The notes under the pieces: model-generated
Seen by the model: the letters and a program-made list of their open reading frames with translations, nothing else
Told to the model about the DNA's origin: nothing
Databases searched by the model: none
Shown here: positions 25,419 to 33,929 of the stretch, piece by piece
Layout of the letters: each line of letters opens with the position of its first letter
Position numbering within the stretch: position 1 is the first letter of the stretch
Origin: Clostridiales bacterium
Lineage (GTDB): Bacteria; Bacillota; Clostridia; Christensenellales; Aristaeellaceae
NCBI GenBank assembly: GCA_004557125.1
Contig: SFET01000001.1
Coordinates: 124,001 to 188,000 of the forward strand
Direction of reading: 5' to 3'
Length of the DNA stretch: 64,000 nt
Made by a program: the position numbers and the translations under genes

Positions 25419-26116
25419 CCCTGCCTCCCGCACATTTTCTGCTTCCGTATATCGCTCCAGTTTTGCCGTTCACACCAATAGACGGCGTTTTCCTCCGCAT
25501 CATATGCCATGGACACCACCGTGGGACAGACCGTCTGCGCCGTGCGCCGGAGCAGCTTAAAGCACTCCGCCACGCCGAAGCTGTCCTGCGCACCCTCCAG
25601 CGCCTTTGCCGCGGTTTCATAGCGGTCCAGGCCCATCCAGGGATGCCGCTCGCTGTCTCCCTTGAAGGGCGAGAAGTTCGTCATCACCGCAAAGCGCGGG
25701 CGCTCCAGATAGCGCTGTCCCTGTCCGGGAATGATCTGCAGAACGTTGCCCGTCCGATCGGACAGCTGTGCCTGGAAGGTCACGCCGGGCACGCTGCAGA
25801 CTGCGCCCGATTCCGCGATGCGCCGCACCTCCGCCAGCGTCCGCCGCTCCAGCAGCAGATCAATGTCCAGCATCAGAAGGTTGCTCTGCCGTTGGGCGGA
25901 AGGATCGCTGCGCCCATCGTAGGGCCAGCAGGTGGGCATGGCGACGAAGTCGCCCCGGGCATTGGCGCCGAACAGCGGCATCCAGCCCTCCTTCGCATCG
26001 TTGATCTCGATGCACACCCGCTCCTCTCCCGCCGACACGCGGTACTCCATATCGAGGATATCCAGATTCCATCCGACGATGGTTCTGTTCCCATTGAACA
26101 CAAAACTCGTACACAT
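25415..26116 (-). CDS. choloylglycine hydrolase-like Ntn hydrolase (linear amide C-N hydrolase)
   Basis: A 233-residue protein beginning MCTSF, the N-terminal Cys nucleophile arrangement of bile-salt hydrolase/penicillin acylase-type and C45-like Ntn hydrolases; Met removal would expose Cys2. Further support comes from the Asn-containing VGWNLDILDMEYR near residue 14, and the FAVMTNFSPFKG segment near residue 145. It is shorter than bile-salt hydrolases (about 320) and is closer to small linear-amide hydrolases. No signal peptide, so cytoplasmic. Substrate unknown; bile salts, acyl-homoserine lactones or acylated amino acids are possible. Confidence 0.72.
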   Translation of the reverse strand: MCTSFVFNGNRTIVGWNLDILDMEYRVSAGEERVCIEINDAKEGWMPLFGANARGDFVAMPTCWPYDGRSDPSAQRQSNLLMLDIDLLLERRTLAEVRRIAESGAVCSVPGVTFQAQLSDRTGNVLQIIPGQGQRYLERPRFAVMTNFSPFKGDSERHPWMGLDRYETAAKALEGAQDSFGVAECFKLLRRTAQTVCPTVVSMAYDAEENAVYWCERQNWSDIRKQKMCGRQG

Positions 26117-26140
26117 CCTTACTTCATCTCCGCATCCGAT

Positions 26141-26314
26141 TTACTGCCTGCGCGTCCGCAGCGCGCGCAGCCGCCCGAGGAGGCGCATCCGACCTCTGCG
26201 CGCCCGCTCGCAGGCGACGCGGCGCCCGGATGCAGCGTGGTGCGCCCAGCATGCCGCGCAATCGCCGTGCCGCGGGCACCTTCCCTTTTTGCAGGGGCAG
26301 TCACTGTTCTCCAT
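26141..26314 (-). CDS. small Cys-rich protein (57 aa)
   Basis: A 57-residue protein starting at 26314 behind a near-perfect AGGAGG. The front carries CPCKKGRCPRHGDCAACWAHH, with five Cys and three His within about 24 residues, a pattern I recall from small conserved Clostridia proteins of unknown function. The rest is very basic (Arg-rich). The Cys/His spacing suggests a zinc or Fe-S site; the basic tail suggests nucleic-acid contact. It lies between the M13 protease and Ntn-hydrolase genes on the same strand. Confidence 0.7.
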   Translation of the reverse strand: MENSDCPCKKGRCPRHGDCAACWAHHAASGRRVACERARRGRMRLLGRLRALRTRRQ

Positions 26315-26390
26315 GTTTTCCTCCTGACGCCGGGCCGCGCATGCCCAAGAACGGTTCTGCGGCGCGCGCAGCCGGCGCTTCAATTCTCCC

Positions 26391-28742
26391 TCACCAGACG
26401 GACACCCGGCTTTCGGGCTCGGTCCACATGCCGTCGCCGCTCTGGATGCCGTAGGTTTCATAGAACTCGTCCAGCGTCTGCAGCGCGCGGTTGCAGCGCA
26501 GCTTGTCCGGCGCATGCACGTCCATCACCGACAGATATGCCCGAAGCTGCCGCGACGTGGTCGAGGCCCAGGTGTTGGCGACGGCGCGGAACAGCGCGTC
26601 GTAATCTGGATCCTCCAGCCGCTGCGCGGCCTCCATCAGGCAGCGCAGGCTGCCCAGATCGGCCACGTTCTCCGAGAGGGTCAGTTCTCCGTTGCAGCAG
26701 ATGCCCGGATAGGCCTCCTGACCGTCGTACCAGTCGATCACGGCCGCGCAGCGCTCCTGGAACGCGGCGTAATCGGCCTCGGTCCACCAGTCGGCGCTGT
26801 TGCCGTTTTCATCGAACTTCGCGCCGTTGTTGTCAAAGGCGTGGGAGATCTCATGGGCAATGATGTAGCCGATGCCGCCCAGGTTCTCCTCGCGGCAGGC
26901 ATGGACGTCATACAGCGGCGCCTGCAGAATGGCCGCCGGGAAGGTGATGTCGTTCGCTGTAAAGTCGTAGCAGGCATTGACGGTGTAGGCCTCCATCTTC
27001 CACTCCGACTTGTCCACCGGCGCATTCTGTCTGGACACAGCGTCCGCCAGCGCCGCCTTCTGGATGGCGATGGTGTTGGCAAAGAAGCTGCCGCCCTCCT
27101 CCGGGGATCGGATCTCCGCGCCGTCCAGGTAGCTCTCCCAGCTGTCCGGATAGCCCACCTTGATCTGCATGGCGTCCAGCTTACCGACGGCGCGCGCACG
27201 GGTCTCCGCACTCAGCCAATCGGCCTGCTGCAGCCGCTCCTTGTAGATCTCAATGAATTCGCGGATCATCTCCTCCACATCGGCCTTGGCCTCGGGCGTG
27301 AAATATGCCTCCGCATAGGCGCGGCCCAGGTAGTCCGCCAGCAGGCTCTGCACCAGCTGCGCCGCGATCTCCTCGTCGCTCTGGCGCGCATCCACGCCGT
27401 AGAACGCCAAGGTAAAATCGAAGTTCGCCTCCAGGAACTCCGGATTCAGCGTTGCGCCGACGCCCATCAGCAGCCCCATGCGGGCGAGCGCGCGGAGCTC
27501 CTCCAGGTGCGCATCGTCAAACAGCGCGGCCGCAGCCTCCAGCGCGCCCACATCCATCACCAGAATCCGATCCGTCGGTTCCAGACCGGTGTGCGCATAC
27601 ACCTGCGCGAGGTTCACATCCGGCAGCAGCGCATCCAGCGCGTCGAAGCTGTACAGGTTGTAGATCTTCTCCACATCGCCGTACTCCTGGGGATCCAGAG
27701 ACGCCGCGGCAATCGCTCCTTCCGCCGCATACAGCGCGTCTGCGGACGCCTGTGTCCGCTGCGGATCCAGGCCAGAGAGGGCAAACAGCGTCTCTATATA
27801 GCTGTGATAGGCGTCGTACTGCGCCGGCGTGCCGTTTGCGTAGAAGTCCTTGTTCAGGGTCGCGCCCGGGCCGGAGAAGGCCACGATGTGCCTGCTGGAA
27901 TCGGCCAGATCGGTGGTCACGGAGAAGCCCAGCAGCGTGCTGACGCCCAGTTCATCGTACATCATTTCATCCGCGGCAACCAGCTCCTGAACCGTCGCGG
28001 CGTCCTCGATGGCGCGCAGATACTTCCCGATGGGCGCAATGCCCTCTGCCGCGCGGGCGTCCATATCCAGCACACAGTCGTACAGCGCCTTGATCTTCGC
28101 CTCCGCCGTGCCGGGCGTCTGGGGCTGCGCATCGATCTCCGCGATCAGCGCGGCCACCTGCTGATTGACCGTGTAGCTCATCCCGTAGAAGGGGCCGTTG
28201 ATGGAGAGCCCTGCCGGCAGCTCCGAGGCGTTGAGCCAGTCATGGTTGACCGCCGCGTAGAAATCATCCTTCAGATTGCTGCCCAGATAGGCCTGCACCC
28301 GGCGCACCAGCAGCTGCAGCTCCTCGCCGCTGATTGCCCCGTCGGGCAGAAGCAGTCCGTCCGCATTGCCAATCACGATGCCCGCCGCCAGCAGATCTGC
28401 CAGCTCCGCCGCCGCATCCTCCGGAATGTCCGTCGGCAGCGCCGCGGGATCGACCATGCGCGCACTGTCTCCCTCGGGCGCGCTCAGTTCGCCAAAGGCG
28501 CGATTGAGCATCCGCAGCGCCTGCACCCGGGTGATCTCCGCCTGCGGATCCAGCGCGCCGCACAGCGGATCCTGCAGCAACGCGGCGGAATCCGGGTCGG
28601 GATGCTCATCCATCGCCGCCAGCAGCATCTCCGCCGCCGCGCCGCAGGTCAGGCCGCATGCCTCCTCCGCCTGCACCGCGCACATTCCGATCAGCATCGC
28701 CAGCCCGAGCGCGAGTGCCGTCACCTTCTTCAACATTTTCAT
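26391..28742 (-). CDS. secreted M13 family metallopeptidase with N-terminal SLH-like region
   Basis: A 783-residue neprilysin/PepO-type zinc protease. The signal peptide MKMLKKVTALALGLAMLIGM ends at VQA before EEAC. Residues about 30-155 contain two SLH-like units (ITRVQALRMLNRAFGE; GAISGEELQLLVRRV), unusual for M13. The M13 body starts at NLKDDFYAAVNHDWLN. The zinc site is HEISHAFD (about 630) with NGAKFDENGN after it, and the third ligand Glu is in LSENVADLGSL. Near the C terminus RVNGTL-like residues are replaced by CRVSVW-type ending preceded by HAPDKLRCN. It would act outside the membrane on peptides. It follows the flavoprotein gene by 34 bases. Confidence 0.9.
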   Translation of the reverse strand: MKMLKKVTALALGLAMLIGMCAVQAEEACGLTCGAAAEMLLAAMDEHPDPDSAALLQDPLCGALDPQAEITRVQALRMLNRAFGELSAPEGDSARMVDPAALPTDIPEDAAAELADLLAAGIVIGNADGLLLPDGAISGEELQLLVRRVQAYLGSNLKDDFYAAVNHDWLNASELPAGLSINGPFYGMSYTVNQQVAALIAEIDAQPQTPGTAEAKIKALYDCVLDMDARAAEGIAPIGKYLRAIEDAATVQELVAADEMMYDELGVSTLLGFSVTTDLADSSRHIVAFSGPGATLNKDFYANGTPAQYDAYHSYIETLFALSGLDPQRTQASADALYAAEGAIAAASLDPQEYGDVEKIYNLYSFDALDALLPDVNLAQVYAHTGLEPTDRILVMDVGALEAAAALFDDAHLEELRALARMGLLMGVGATLNPEFLEANFDFTLAFYGVDARQSDEEIAAQLVQSLLADYLGRAYAEAYFTPEAKADVEEMIREFIEIYKERLQQADWLSAETRARAVGKLDAMQIKVGYPDSWESYLDGAEIRSPEEGGSFFANTIAIQKAALADAVSRQNAPVDKSEWKMEAYTVNACYDFTANDITFPAAILQAPLYDVHACREENLGGIGYIIAHEISHAFDNNGAKFDENGNSADWWTEADYAAFQERCAAVIDWYDGQEAYPGICCNGELTLSENVADLGSLRCLMEAAQRLEDPDYDALFRAVANTWASTTSRQLRAYLSVMDVHAPDKLRCNRALQTLDEFYETYGIQSGDGMWTEPESRVSVW

Positions 28743-28776
28743 TGCACTTCCCCCTTGAATTGCGTTTGAATCTCTC

Positions 28777-29478
28777 TTATGCCTGCTTCCACGGCCGTAC
28801 CCTGCCGTGCCAGCCGCGCTTCTCCCAGTAGGCGTAGTCCGGATTTGCAGGATCCTTCGCCATGCGGTGCATCAGCCGCGTCATGGCGAACCAGAACCGG
28901 CCCCGCAGCGTCACGCCGATCCTGCCGGCGTTTCTGCGAATCCGCCTTGCCAGGCGATCCGTCGACCGCTCGATCCTGCGCAGGATGCGCGGCGGAATCT
29001 CCTCGGGACGCACCGCCTGCACGCCGAACCCCAGCCGGTAGACCTTCGCCATGCCCCAGAACTCCAGGCTGTCGGCCATGTCCCGGTTGGTCGCGGCCAT
29101 GCCGCCGCCCGCCGCCGTGCTGATGCACACGCCCTGCTTGCGGAACATGCCCTCCTCGGGCCGGTGCACCATCCAGCGCGTGCCGTAGTGATCCAGCAGC
29201 GACATCATCTGCCCCGTGGCGTGGAACACGTACACCGGGCTGGCCAGGATGATCACATCCGACGCGTCCATGGCCTCGGTGATGGCCCGCAGCTTTTCGT
29301 TGTGGGGGCAGCGGGTCATGTCCGCCTGAAAGCAGCTGTAACAGCCCAGACAGGGCTCGTCAAAGTCCCGCGGCAGAAAGAACTCGGTGATCTCGCCGCC
29401 CACCTTCTCCGCCAGCTTTCGGGCAACCATCTGCGTACTTCCCCTGTGATTCTGACCGTTGATGATCGTAATCTTCAT
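28777..29478 (-). CDS. NADPH-dependent FMN reductase-like flavoprotein
   Basis: A 233-residue flavodoxin-fold protein. The start at 29478 (MKITIINGQNHRGST) is chosen because GGAGAAG precedes it and a TATAAT at 29514-29519 would put the transcript start after the longer frame begins. It has the FMN phosphate loop GQNHRGSTQMVARKLAE, a Cys-bearing CLGCYSCFQADMTRCPH segment like iron-sulphur flavoproteins, and SDVIILASPVYVFHATG. The last 60 residues are basic and amphipathic, perhaps membrane-associated. It likely reduces an unknown acceptor. First gene of the protease set. Confidence 0.85.
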   Translation of the reverse strand: MKITIINGQNHRGSTQMVARKLAEKVGGEITEFFLPRDFDEPCLGCYSCFQADMTRCPHNEKLRAITEAMDASDVIILASPVYVFHATGQMMSLLDHYGTRWMVHRPEEGMFRKQGVCISTAAGGGMAATNRDMADSLEFWGMAKVYRLGFGVQAVRPEEIPPRILRRIERSTDRLARRIRRNAGRIGVTLRGRFWFAMTRLMHRMAKDPANPDYAYWEKRGWHGRVRPWKQA

Positions 29479-29587
29479 TGCATTCTTCTCCATAACGCGC
29501 TCATTGTGCATCCATTATATGCCAGCGCGTCGCCTGCGAATAGGTGGATTCTTCATGCAAATGTGTCCATTTTCTAGATGTCGCGTC

Positions 29588-29646
29588 CAAAAAACAAGCG
29601 GCGCAGCGCTCCCCTTCCCCGGGGAACCCTGCGCCGGAAATCCGGC
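29588..29646 (-). terminator. terminator of the thiamine-precursor operon
   Basis: An 8-bp outer stem (29639-29646 with 29599-29606) with an inner CCCCGGGG, followed on the minus strand by CTTGTTTTTTGG. It lies 41 bases after the TatD-like gene. Confidence 0.75.
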
Positions 29647-29687
29647 CTTCCGTTCGATTCAACGGCCAGTATGCACTTCGGTCTCCG

Positions 29688-30395
29688 TCAATGGCTCCGC
29701 TCCAGCGCGCTGCCAAGGAACGCCTCCAGATTCGCCTCCACCGCGCGCTCCGCCTCGTCCGGGGAGATGCCCTTCGCCTTCGCAATGGCGGCAAGCTCGC
29801 CGCGCAGCACATCCGGAATCTCATCGGGCGCGACGCTTCGCCCCAGCGCCCACTCCACGGCGCTCAGGCCGTCGGTCTCGGTCAGCAGACGATCCAGCGG
29901 CGCGCGCCGGAGCACCTGCTGCACGGCGGCATTCGATTTCCAGTCCGGGCCGACGGTAAACCAGCAGTCCTGATCGAGGTACATCCCCAGATGCTCCATG
30001 CAGGAATACCAGTGCACCAGCTTGCGCTGATCGCAGCGCGCAATCGTGCGGGCGATCTCCGCCTCCATGCCCTTGGTGTGCAGCACGATGGGTTTCTTCA
30101 TCTGCTGTGCAAGCTCCAGCTGCGCGTGAAAGGCCCGGCGCTGGGCAGCCATGTCCACATCCGTCCACACGCTGTCCAGGCCGATCTCCCCCAGCACGGG
30201 GCACTGCTCGATGTAGGGCAGCATCTCCTCCACCCGCACCCGGTCCGCATTCCAGGGATGCACCGCGCAGCAGGGAATCACCGTCTCGCTCCGCCGGGCG
30301 ATCACCTTCGCGGCGCTCACGGGCTCGGTGCCGCAGAGCAGCGTGCGCAGCTGCGGCCGATCCACATCCAGGTGGGCGTGCGCGTCGATCAGCAT
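29688..30395 (-). CDS. TatD family metal-dependent hydrolase
   Basis: A 235-residue TIM-barrel hydrolase from the ATG at 30395, which overlaps the end of the ABC ATPase gene. All TatD metal ligands appear: DAHAHLD at the N terminus, Glu in VLGEIGLDS, His in VLHTKG, His in KLVHWYS and Asp in LTETDGLS. It is placed last in the TPP-riboswitch operon, where a hydrolase might process imported thiamine breakdown products; this is inference, since TatD proteins are usually nucleases. Cytoplasmic. Confidence 0.85.
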   Translation of the reverse strand: MLIDAHAHLDVDRPQLRTLLCGTEPVSAAKVIARRSETVIPCCAVHPWNADRVRVEEMLPYIEQCPVLGEIGLDSVWTDVDMAAQRRAFHAQLELAQQMKKPIVLHTKGMEAEIARTIARCDQRKLVHWYSCMEHLGMYLDQDCWFTVGPDWKSNAAVQQVLRRAPLDRLLTETDGLSAVEWALGRSVAPDEIPDVLRGELAAIAKAKGISPDEAERAVEANLEAFLGSALERSH

Positions 30396-31129
30396 GCGGC
30401 TTCCCCCCGAATCAGGCCGTGGAGCCTGCGCCGCAGACCGGTCTGCGCGTACAGCCAGTCGCGGCTGCGCTGTTGCTCCACCACGGGAAGCTCCGCGCGA
30501 ATCACCGCAGGACTTCCGCCAAAGACCAGGATGCGGTCGCTCAGGTAGATGGCCTCGTCGATGTCGTGGGTCACCAGCAGGCAGGTGCGGCCCAGCTGCC
30601 GCTTCATGGACACCAGCCAATCCTGCATGTCGCTGCGGGAGATCACGTCCAGCGCGCCGAAGGGCTCGTCCAGCAGCAGCACGTCCGCCTCGCACAGCGC
30701 GGTGCGCAGAAAGGCCGCCCGCTGGCGCATGCCGCCGGACAGCTCGCCCGGATAGGCGTTCTCATATCCCGCAAGCCCGAACATGGGAAACAGCTCCAGC
30801 GCACGCTCCCGGGCAGCCTTCTCGCTGCCGTGCAGGTGGGCGTGCAGGCACACGTTCTGGATGATGGTCTTCCAGGGAAACAGCAGATCGTTCTGCGGCA
30901 TGTAGGCGAAGTGGGCGTTCATGCCGGCGATCCTCTGGCCGTCCACGCGCATCTCGCCGCTCTCGGGTGTCAGTATGCCCGCCAGCAGGTTCAGCACCGT
31001 GGACTTTCCGCAGCCCGACGGGCCGAGGATGGAAACGAACTCGCCCTCCTCCACCGAGAACGACAGCCTCTGAAACAGGGGTACATCCTCGTAGCGGAAG
31101 GAGAGCTCGCTGACTTGCAGCTTCGGCAT
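30389..31129 (-). CDS. thiZ: thiamine-precursor ABC transporter ATPase (ThiZ-like)
   Basis: A 246-residue ATPase of the SsuB/TauB/ThiZ group. Walker A is GPSGCGKSTV, the Q-loop AYMPQNDLLFPWKT, signature LSGGMRQRAAFLRT and Walker B VLLLDEPFGALD. It starts three bases after the binding-protein gene ends. Its operon is headed by a TPP riboswitch and encodes an NMT1/THI5-like receptor, so the imported compound is probably a pyrimidine precursor of thiamine. Confidence 0.9.
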   Translation of the reverse strand: MPKLQVSELSFRYEDVPLFQRLSFSVEEGEFVSILGPSGCGKSTVLNLLAGILTPESGEMRVDGQRIAGMNAHFAYMPQNDLLFPWKTIIQNVCLHAHLHGSEKAARERALELFPMFGLAGYENAYPGELSGGMRQRAAFLRTALCEADVLLLDEPFGALDVISRSDMQDWLVSMKRQLGRTCLLVTHDIDEAIYLSDRILVFGGSPAVIRAELPVVEQQRSRDWLYAQTGLRRRLHGLIRGEAAC

Positions 31130-31132
31130 ATC

Positions 31133-32107
31133 TTACTTCTCCGGCAGGAAATCGTTGGTGAACAGCTCGGCGGAATCGATGGGCGCATCAATCACGCCGT
31201 ACTCCACCATGAATTCGGTGTAGTTGTCCCAGACGGACTGCTGCATCTCGCCCCAGCGGTCGGCGTCGGCGACGAACTCCTTGGCCAGATACTCCTGGGA
31301 GATGGTCAGCATCTCCAGCGAATAGTCCGGCGCATACTTCTGCAGGATCTCCGCGCAGCCCGCAGGATCGGCGATGGCGTCCTGATAGCCGCGCTCGGTG
31401 GCGGCCAGGAAGGCGCGCAGGGTCTCGGGATGGTTGGCGATCATGTCCTCGTTGGTGATCAGCACGGGCGTGTAGTAGTCCAGGCGCGGATCCAGCTCGT
31501 TCAGCGGCATGTAGTTGACCTCGAAGCCGTTCAGCTGACAGGTGACGCAGTCCCAGCCCTCGAAGAACCACTCGATGTCCACGTCGCCCTCCAGCGCGGT
31601 AAAGCCGGAGCCGTCGGAGATGACCATGTTCAGTGTGGAGAAGTCCAGGCCCTCGGCCTCCATCACGGCGCGCAGCACGGCCTCCTCACCGGGGCCGCCC
31701 CAGCCGGCGTAGGTCTTGCCCTCGAAGTCGGCCACGGAGGTGATGTCCTTGCCCACCCAGGAGACGAAGCCGGAGGTGTTGTGCTGGATCAGCGTGGCGA
31801 TGGCGCGGATGGGCAGCGGCTCGTCCAGCGTGCGGGCGATGGTTACGTCCTCCTGGTAGCTCACGCCGATGTCGCCCTTGCCCACGGCGATCAGGGTGTT
31901 GGTGGCGCCCTCGGTGGGCTCGATGATGGTCACGTTCAGGCCCGCCTCGGCGTAATAGCCGCGCTCCAGGGCCACGTACATGCCGGTGTGGTTGGTGTTG
32001 GGCACGTAGTCCAGGATAACGGTGACGTCGGTCAGCTCCGCCTCCGCGAGGGCAGTCGCGGACAGCGCCAGCAGGGCGATCAGCAGCATGCAGAACAACT
32101 TTTTCAT
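31133..32107 (-). CDS. thiY: thiamine-precursor (pyrimidine) binding protein, NMT1/THI5-like
   Basis: A 324-residue receptor. The start at 32107 follows AGGAGGT; the longer frame is antisense to nothing known and overlaps the permease. Signal peptide MKKLFCMLLIALLALSATALA with cleavage before EAEL, no lipobox. The mature N terminus has VILDYVPNTNHTGMYVALE, the hallmark of ThiY/THI5-like pyrimidine-binding proteins, and the later segment GWGGPGEEAVLRAVMEAEG fits the same family. Under TPP riboswitch control it should bind formylaminopyrimidine or hydroxymethylpyrimidine. Confidence 0.9.
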   Translation of the reverse strand: MKKLFCMLLIALLALSATALAEAELTDVTVILDYVPNTNHTGMYVALERGYYAEAGLNVTIIEPTEGATNTLIAVGKGDIGVSYQEDVTIARTLDEPLPIRAIATLIQHNTSGFVSWVGKDITSVADFEGKTYAGWGGPGEEAVLRAVMEAEGLDFSTLNMVISDGSGFTALEGDVDIEWFFEGWDCVTCQLNGFEVNYMPLNELDPRLDYYTPVLITNEDMIANHPETLRAFLAATERGYQDAIADPAGCAEILQKYAPDYSLEMLTISQEYLAKEFVADADRWGEMQQSVWDNYTEFMVEYGVIDAPIDSAELFTNDFLPEK

Positions 32108-32118
32108 GGTACAACCTC

Positions 32119-32880
32119 CTATTTTCTCTTTTTGTTCAGGTAGGGCAAAAACAGCTTCCGGATCAGCCAGATCAGGCCGTTCATGGCCAGGCTCAGCAGG
32201 ATGATGACGATCACGCAGGCGAACATCTTGTCCAGTGCGTAGCTGTTTTTCACGCGCAGCAGGTAGTAGCCCAGGCCCGCCTGGGACGCGATCCACTCGC
32301 CCACCACCGCGCCGCTGATGGAGTAGGTGGCGGCGACCTTCAGGCCGGACAGCAGCGCGGGCATGGCGTAGGGAATCTTCACCTGGGTGTACACCTGCAG
32401 GCGCGTGCCGCCGTAGGATCGCACCAGGTTCGCGTAGGCCGGATCGATCTGTCCCATGCCGTCGGCGAAGCTGACCACGATGGGAAAGAAGCACATCAGC
32501 ACCACCGTGAGGATCTTCGGCGCGAGACCGAAGCCCAGGTACAGGATCAGAATCGGCGAGAGCACGATCATCGGCACCGTCTGCGTCACCACCAGGATCG
32601 GATAGATGGCGGCCTTGATGCCCTCGTTCGCGTCCATCAGGATGCCCAGCACCACGGCGCAGGCCAGCGAAATGCCCATGCCGCCCAGCGCCTCCAGCAC
32701 CGTGACGCAGGCGTGGGAGGCCAGCGTGGCCCGATCAGTCCACAGCGCGGCGAACATCCTCGTGGGTGCGGGCAGCACGTAGGACGGCACCGACAGCGCG
32801 CGCACCAGTCCCTCCCAGACCAGCAGGAGCAAGAGCAGCGCTGCGGCCGGATAGATCGTGCGCCGGTTGAATCGCTTCAT
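32119..32880 (-). CDS. thiX: thiamine-precursor ABC permease (ThiX-like)
   Basis: A 253-residue permease of the SsuC/TauC type. The start at 32880 (MKRFNRRTIYPAAALL) follows GGAGAGGT; the longer frame runs into the riboswitch leader. It has about six helices and the EAA loop region (SYGGTRLQVYTQVKIPYAMP, about 165-184). It is the first gene after the TPP riboswitch, followed by the receptor and ATPase. It forms the homodimeric channel for the imported thiamine precursor. Confidence 0.9.
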   Translation of the reverse strand: MKRFNRRTIYPAAALLLLLLVWEGLVRALSVPSYVLPAPTRMFAALWTDRATLASHACVTVLEALGGMGISLACAVVLGILMDANEGIKAAIYPILVVTQTVPMIVLSPILILYLGFGLAPKILTVVLMCFFPIVVSFADGMGQIDPAYANLVRSYGGTRLQVYTQVKIPYAMPALLSGLKVAATYSISGAVVGEWIASQAGLGYYLLRVKNSYALDKMFACVIVIILLSLAMNGLIWLIRKLFLPYLNKKRK

Positions 32881-32958
32881 AACAAACCTCTCCATTTGAT
32901 GCTCGTCCCCCGGATCTGCCCATGCCTTCCCAATGTACAGACACCGGCTTCCCCGGGG

Positions 32959-32992
32959 CAAAAGAAAACCGCATGCACATCCTTGCATGCGG
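32959..32992 (-). terminator. riboswitch expression-platform terminator
   Basis: A perfect 9-bp stem (32984-32992 with 32969-32977), 6-base loop, then TTTTCTTTTG on the minus strand. It is about 40 bases after the TPP aptamer and 80 before thiX, consistent with TPP-induced termination. Confidence 0.85.
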
Positions 32993-33031
32993 GAAACGGA
33001 AACCATGCGGGCATATTTCAGGGCACGGCAG

Positions 33032-33118
33032 CCGCTTCCCTACGGTGGGATGACCCACATCAGGTTCCAAGGGACCGTGCAACGCGCGCACATCTCAGCC
33101 TTTCGGCGCCCCCAGCGG
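33032..33118 (-). promoter_or_regulatory. TPP riboswitch (THI element)
   Basis: On the minus strand the aptamer shows the conserved GGCTGAGAT of the J3-2/P3 region, CCCTTGGAACCTGAT, and the CCGTAGGGAAG segment, closed by P1 (CCGCT at 33118-33114 with AGCGG at 33036-33032). It heads the thiXYZ-tatD operon and should repress it when TPP is abundant. Confidence 0.96.
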
Positions 33119-33130
33119 TAATCCATTCAC

Positions 33131-33159
33131 ATTTTATTCGCGCAGACGAATTTTGTCAA
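33131..33159 (-). promoter_or_regulatory. promoter of the TPP-riboswitch operon
   Basis: The minus strand reads TTGACA (33159-33154), 17 bases, TAAAAT (33136-33131); transcription should start about six bases before the aptamer. The -35 overlaps the last codons of the upstream methyltransferase gene. Confidence 0.8.
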
Positions 33160-33929
33160 GTCCCCTGTGCGGCATTCGCCTGCACATCGCCGTAGATCTC
33201 CTGCAGTCGGGCGCTCGGCGCGCCGTCGGCATCGTAAAGGATGAGCGGCGGCAGCCAGTGCAGATTCCGCCCAGCGCCCTTCACCGCCTCGATGAGCACC
33301 ACCCGCGGCGGCTTCTCCACCCGGGCGTGCACCGTGCAGATGCGCTTGGGCTCGAGCTTTGCCCCGCGCAGCGCCTCCAGCATCTCCAGCGCCCGCGGCG
33401 CCGGAAACACCGTGCAGAAGCGTCCGCCGAACTTCAGCAGCCTGGATGCGGCCAGTGCCAGCTCCTCCAGCGAAAGATCCCCTGCCTGCCGGGCGATGCG
33501 CTCCGCAGGATGGACGCTGGAAGGCCCGCTGCCCTCGACCCCGTAGGGAGGATTGCACACGACCAGGGAATGTCCCCCGACGCCCAGCACCGCCGGCGCA
33601 TCGCGCAGATCCCCGCAGCGGATGCGCACGCGCGCCTCCAGGCCGTTCCACTCCACACTGCGCCGGGCCATGTCCGCGATCTCCGCCTGCAGCTCCACGC
33701 CGTCCACCGTGCAGTCCGCACAGTGGGCCGCCAGCAGCAGGGCGATCGCCCCGTTGCCGCAGCCCAGATCCGCAATCCGATCCCGCCTGTGCGGCGCAGC
33801 GAAGTGGGCCAGCAGCACCGAATCCGTGCCGAGGCAGAAGCAGTCCCGGCGCTGAATCAGCCGATATCCGCCCACCTGAAGATCATCCAGGCGCTCGCCG
33901 TCCAGCAGTTCGATCCCCCGATCCTGCAT
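33156..33929 (-). CDS. tRNA1(Val) adenine-N6 methyltransferase-like (TrmN6)
   Basis: A 257-residue class I SAM-dependent methyltransferase. The start at 33929 overlaps the stop of the upstream gene (ATGA). SAM motif I is IADLGCGNGAIALLLA (about 51-66); the catalytic NPPYG motif of N6-adenine methyltransferases is near residue 128. The opening DDLQVGGYRLIQRRDCFCLG is typical of the TrmN6/YfiC group, which modify A37 of tRNA-Val. The same fold also modifies other substrates, so the target is inferred. Cytoplasmic. Confidence 0.85.
   Translation of the reverse strand: MQDRGIELLDGERLDDLQVGGYRLIQRRDCFCLGTDSVLLAHFAAPHRRDRIADLGCGNGAIALLLAAHCADCTVDGVELQAEIADMARRSVEWNGLEARVRIRCGDLRDAPAVLGVGGHSLVVCNPPYGVEGSGPSSVHPAERIARQAGDLSLEELALAASRLLKFGGRFCTVFPAPRALEMLEALRGAKLEPKRICTVHARVEKPPRVVLIEAVKGAGRNLHWLPPLILYDADGAPSARLQEIYGDVQANAAQGT

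Noticed and set aside
31133..32494. longer start for the thiamine-precursor receptor
   Set aside because: The extra 129 residues overlap the permease in another frame, whereas the start at 32107 gives a signal peptide and a good ribosome site.
33000..33012. antiterminator for the TPP riboswitch from a second CCGCATG copy
   Set aside because: Pairing with the terminator 3' arm would still leave a hairpin before the T run, so it would not clearly prevent termination.
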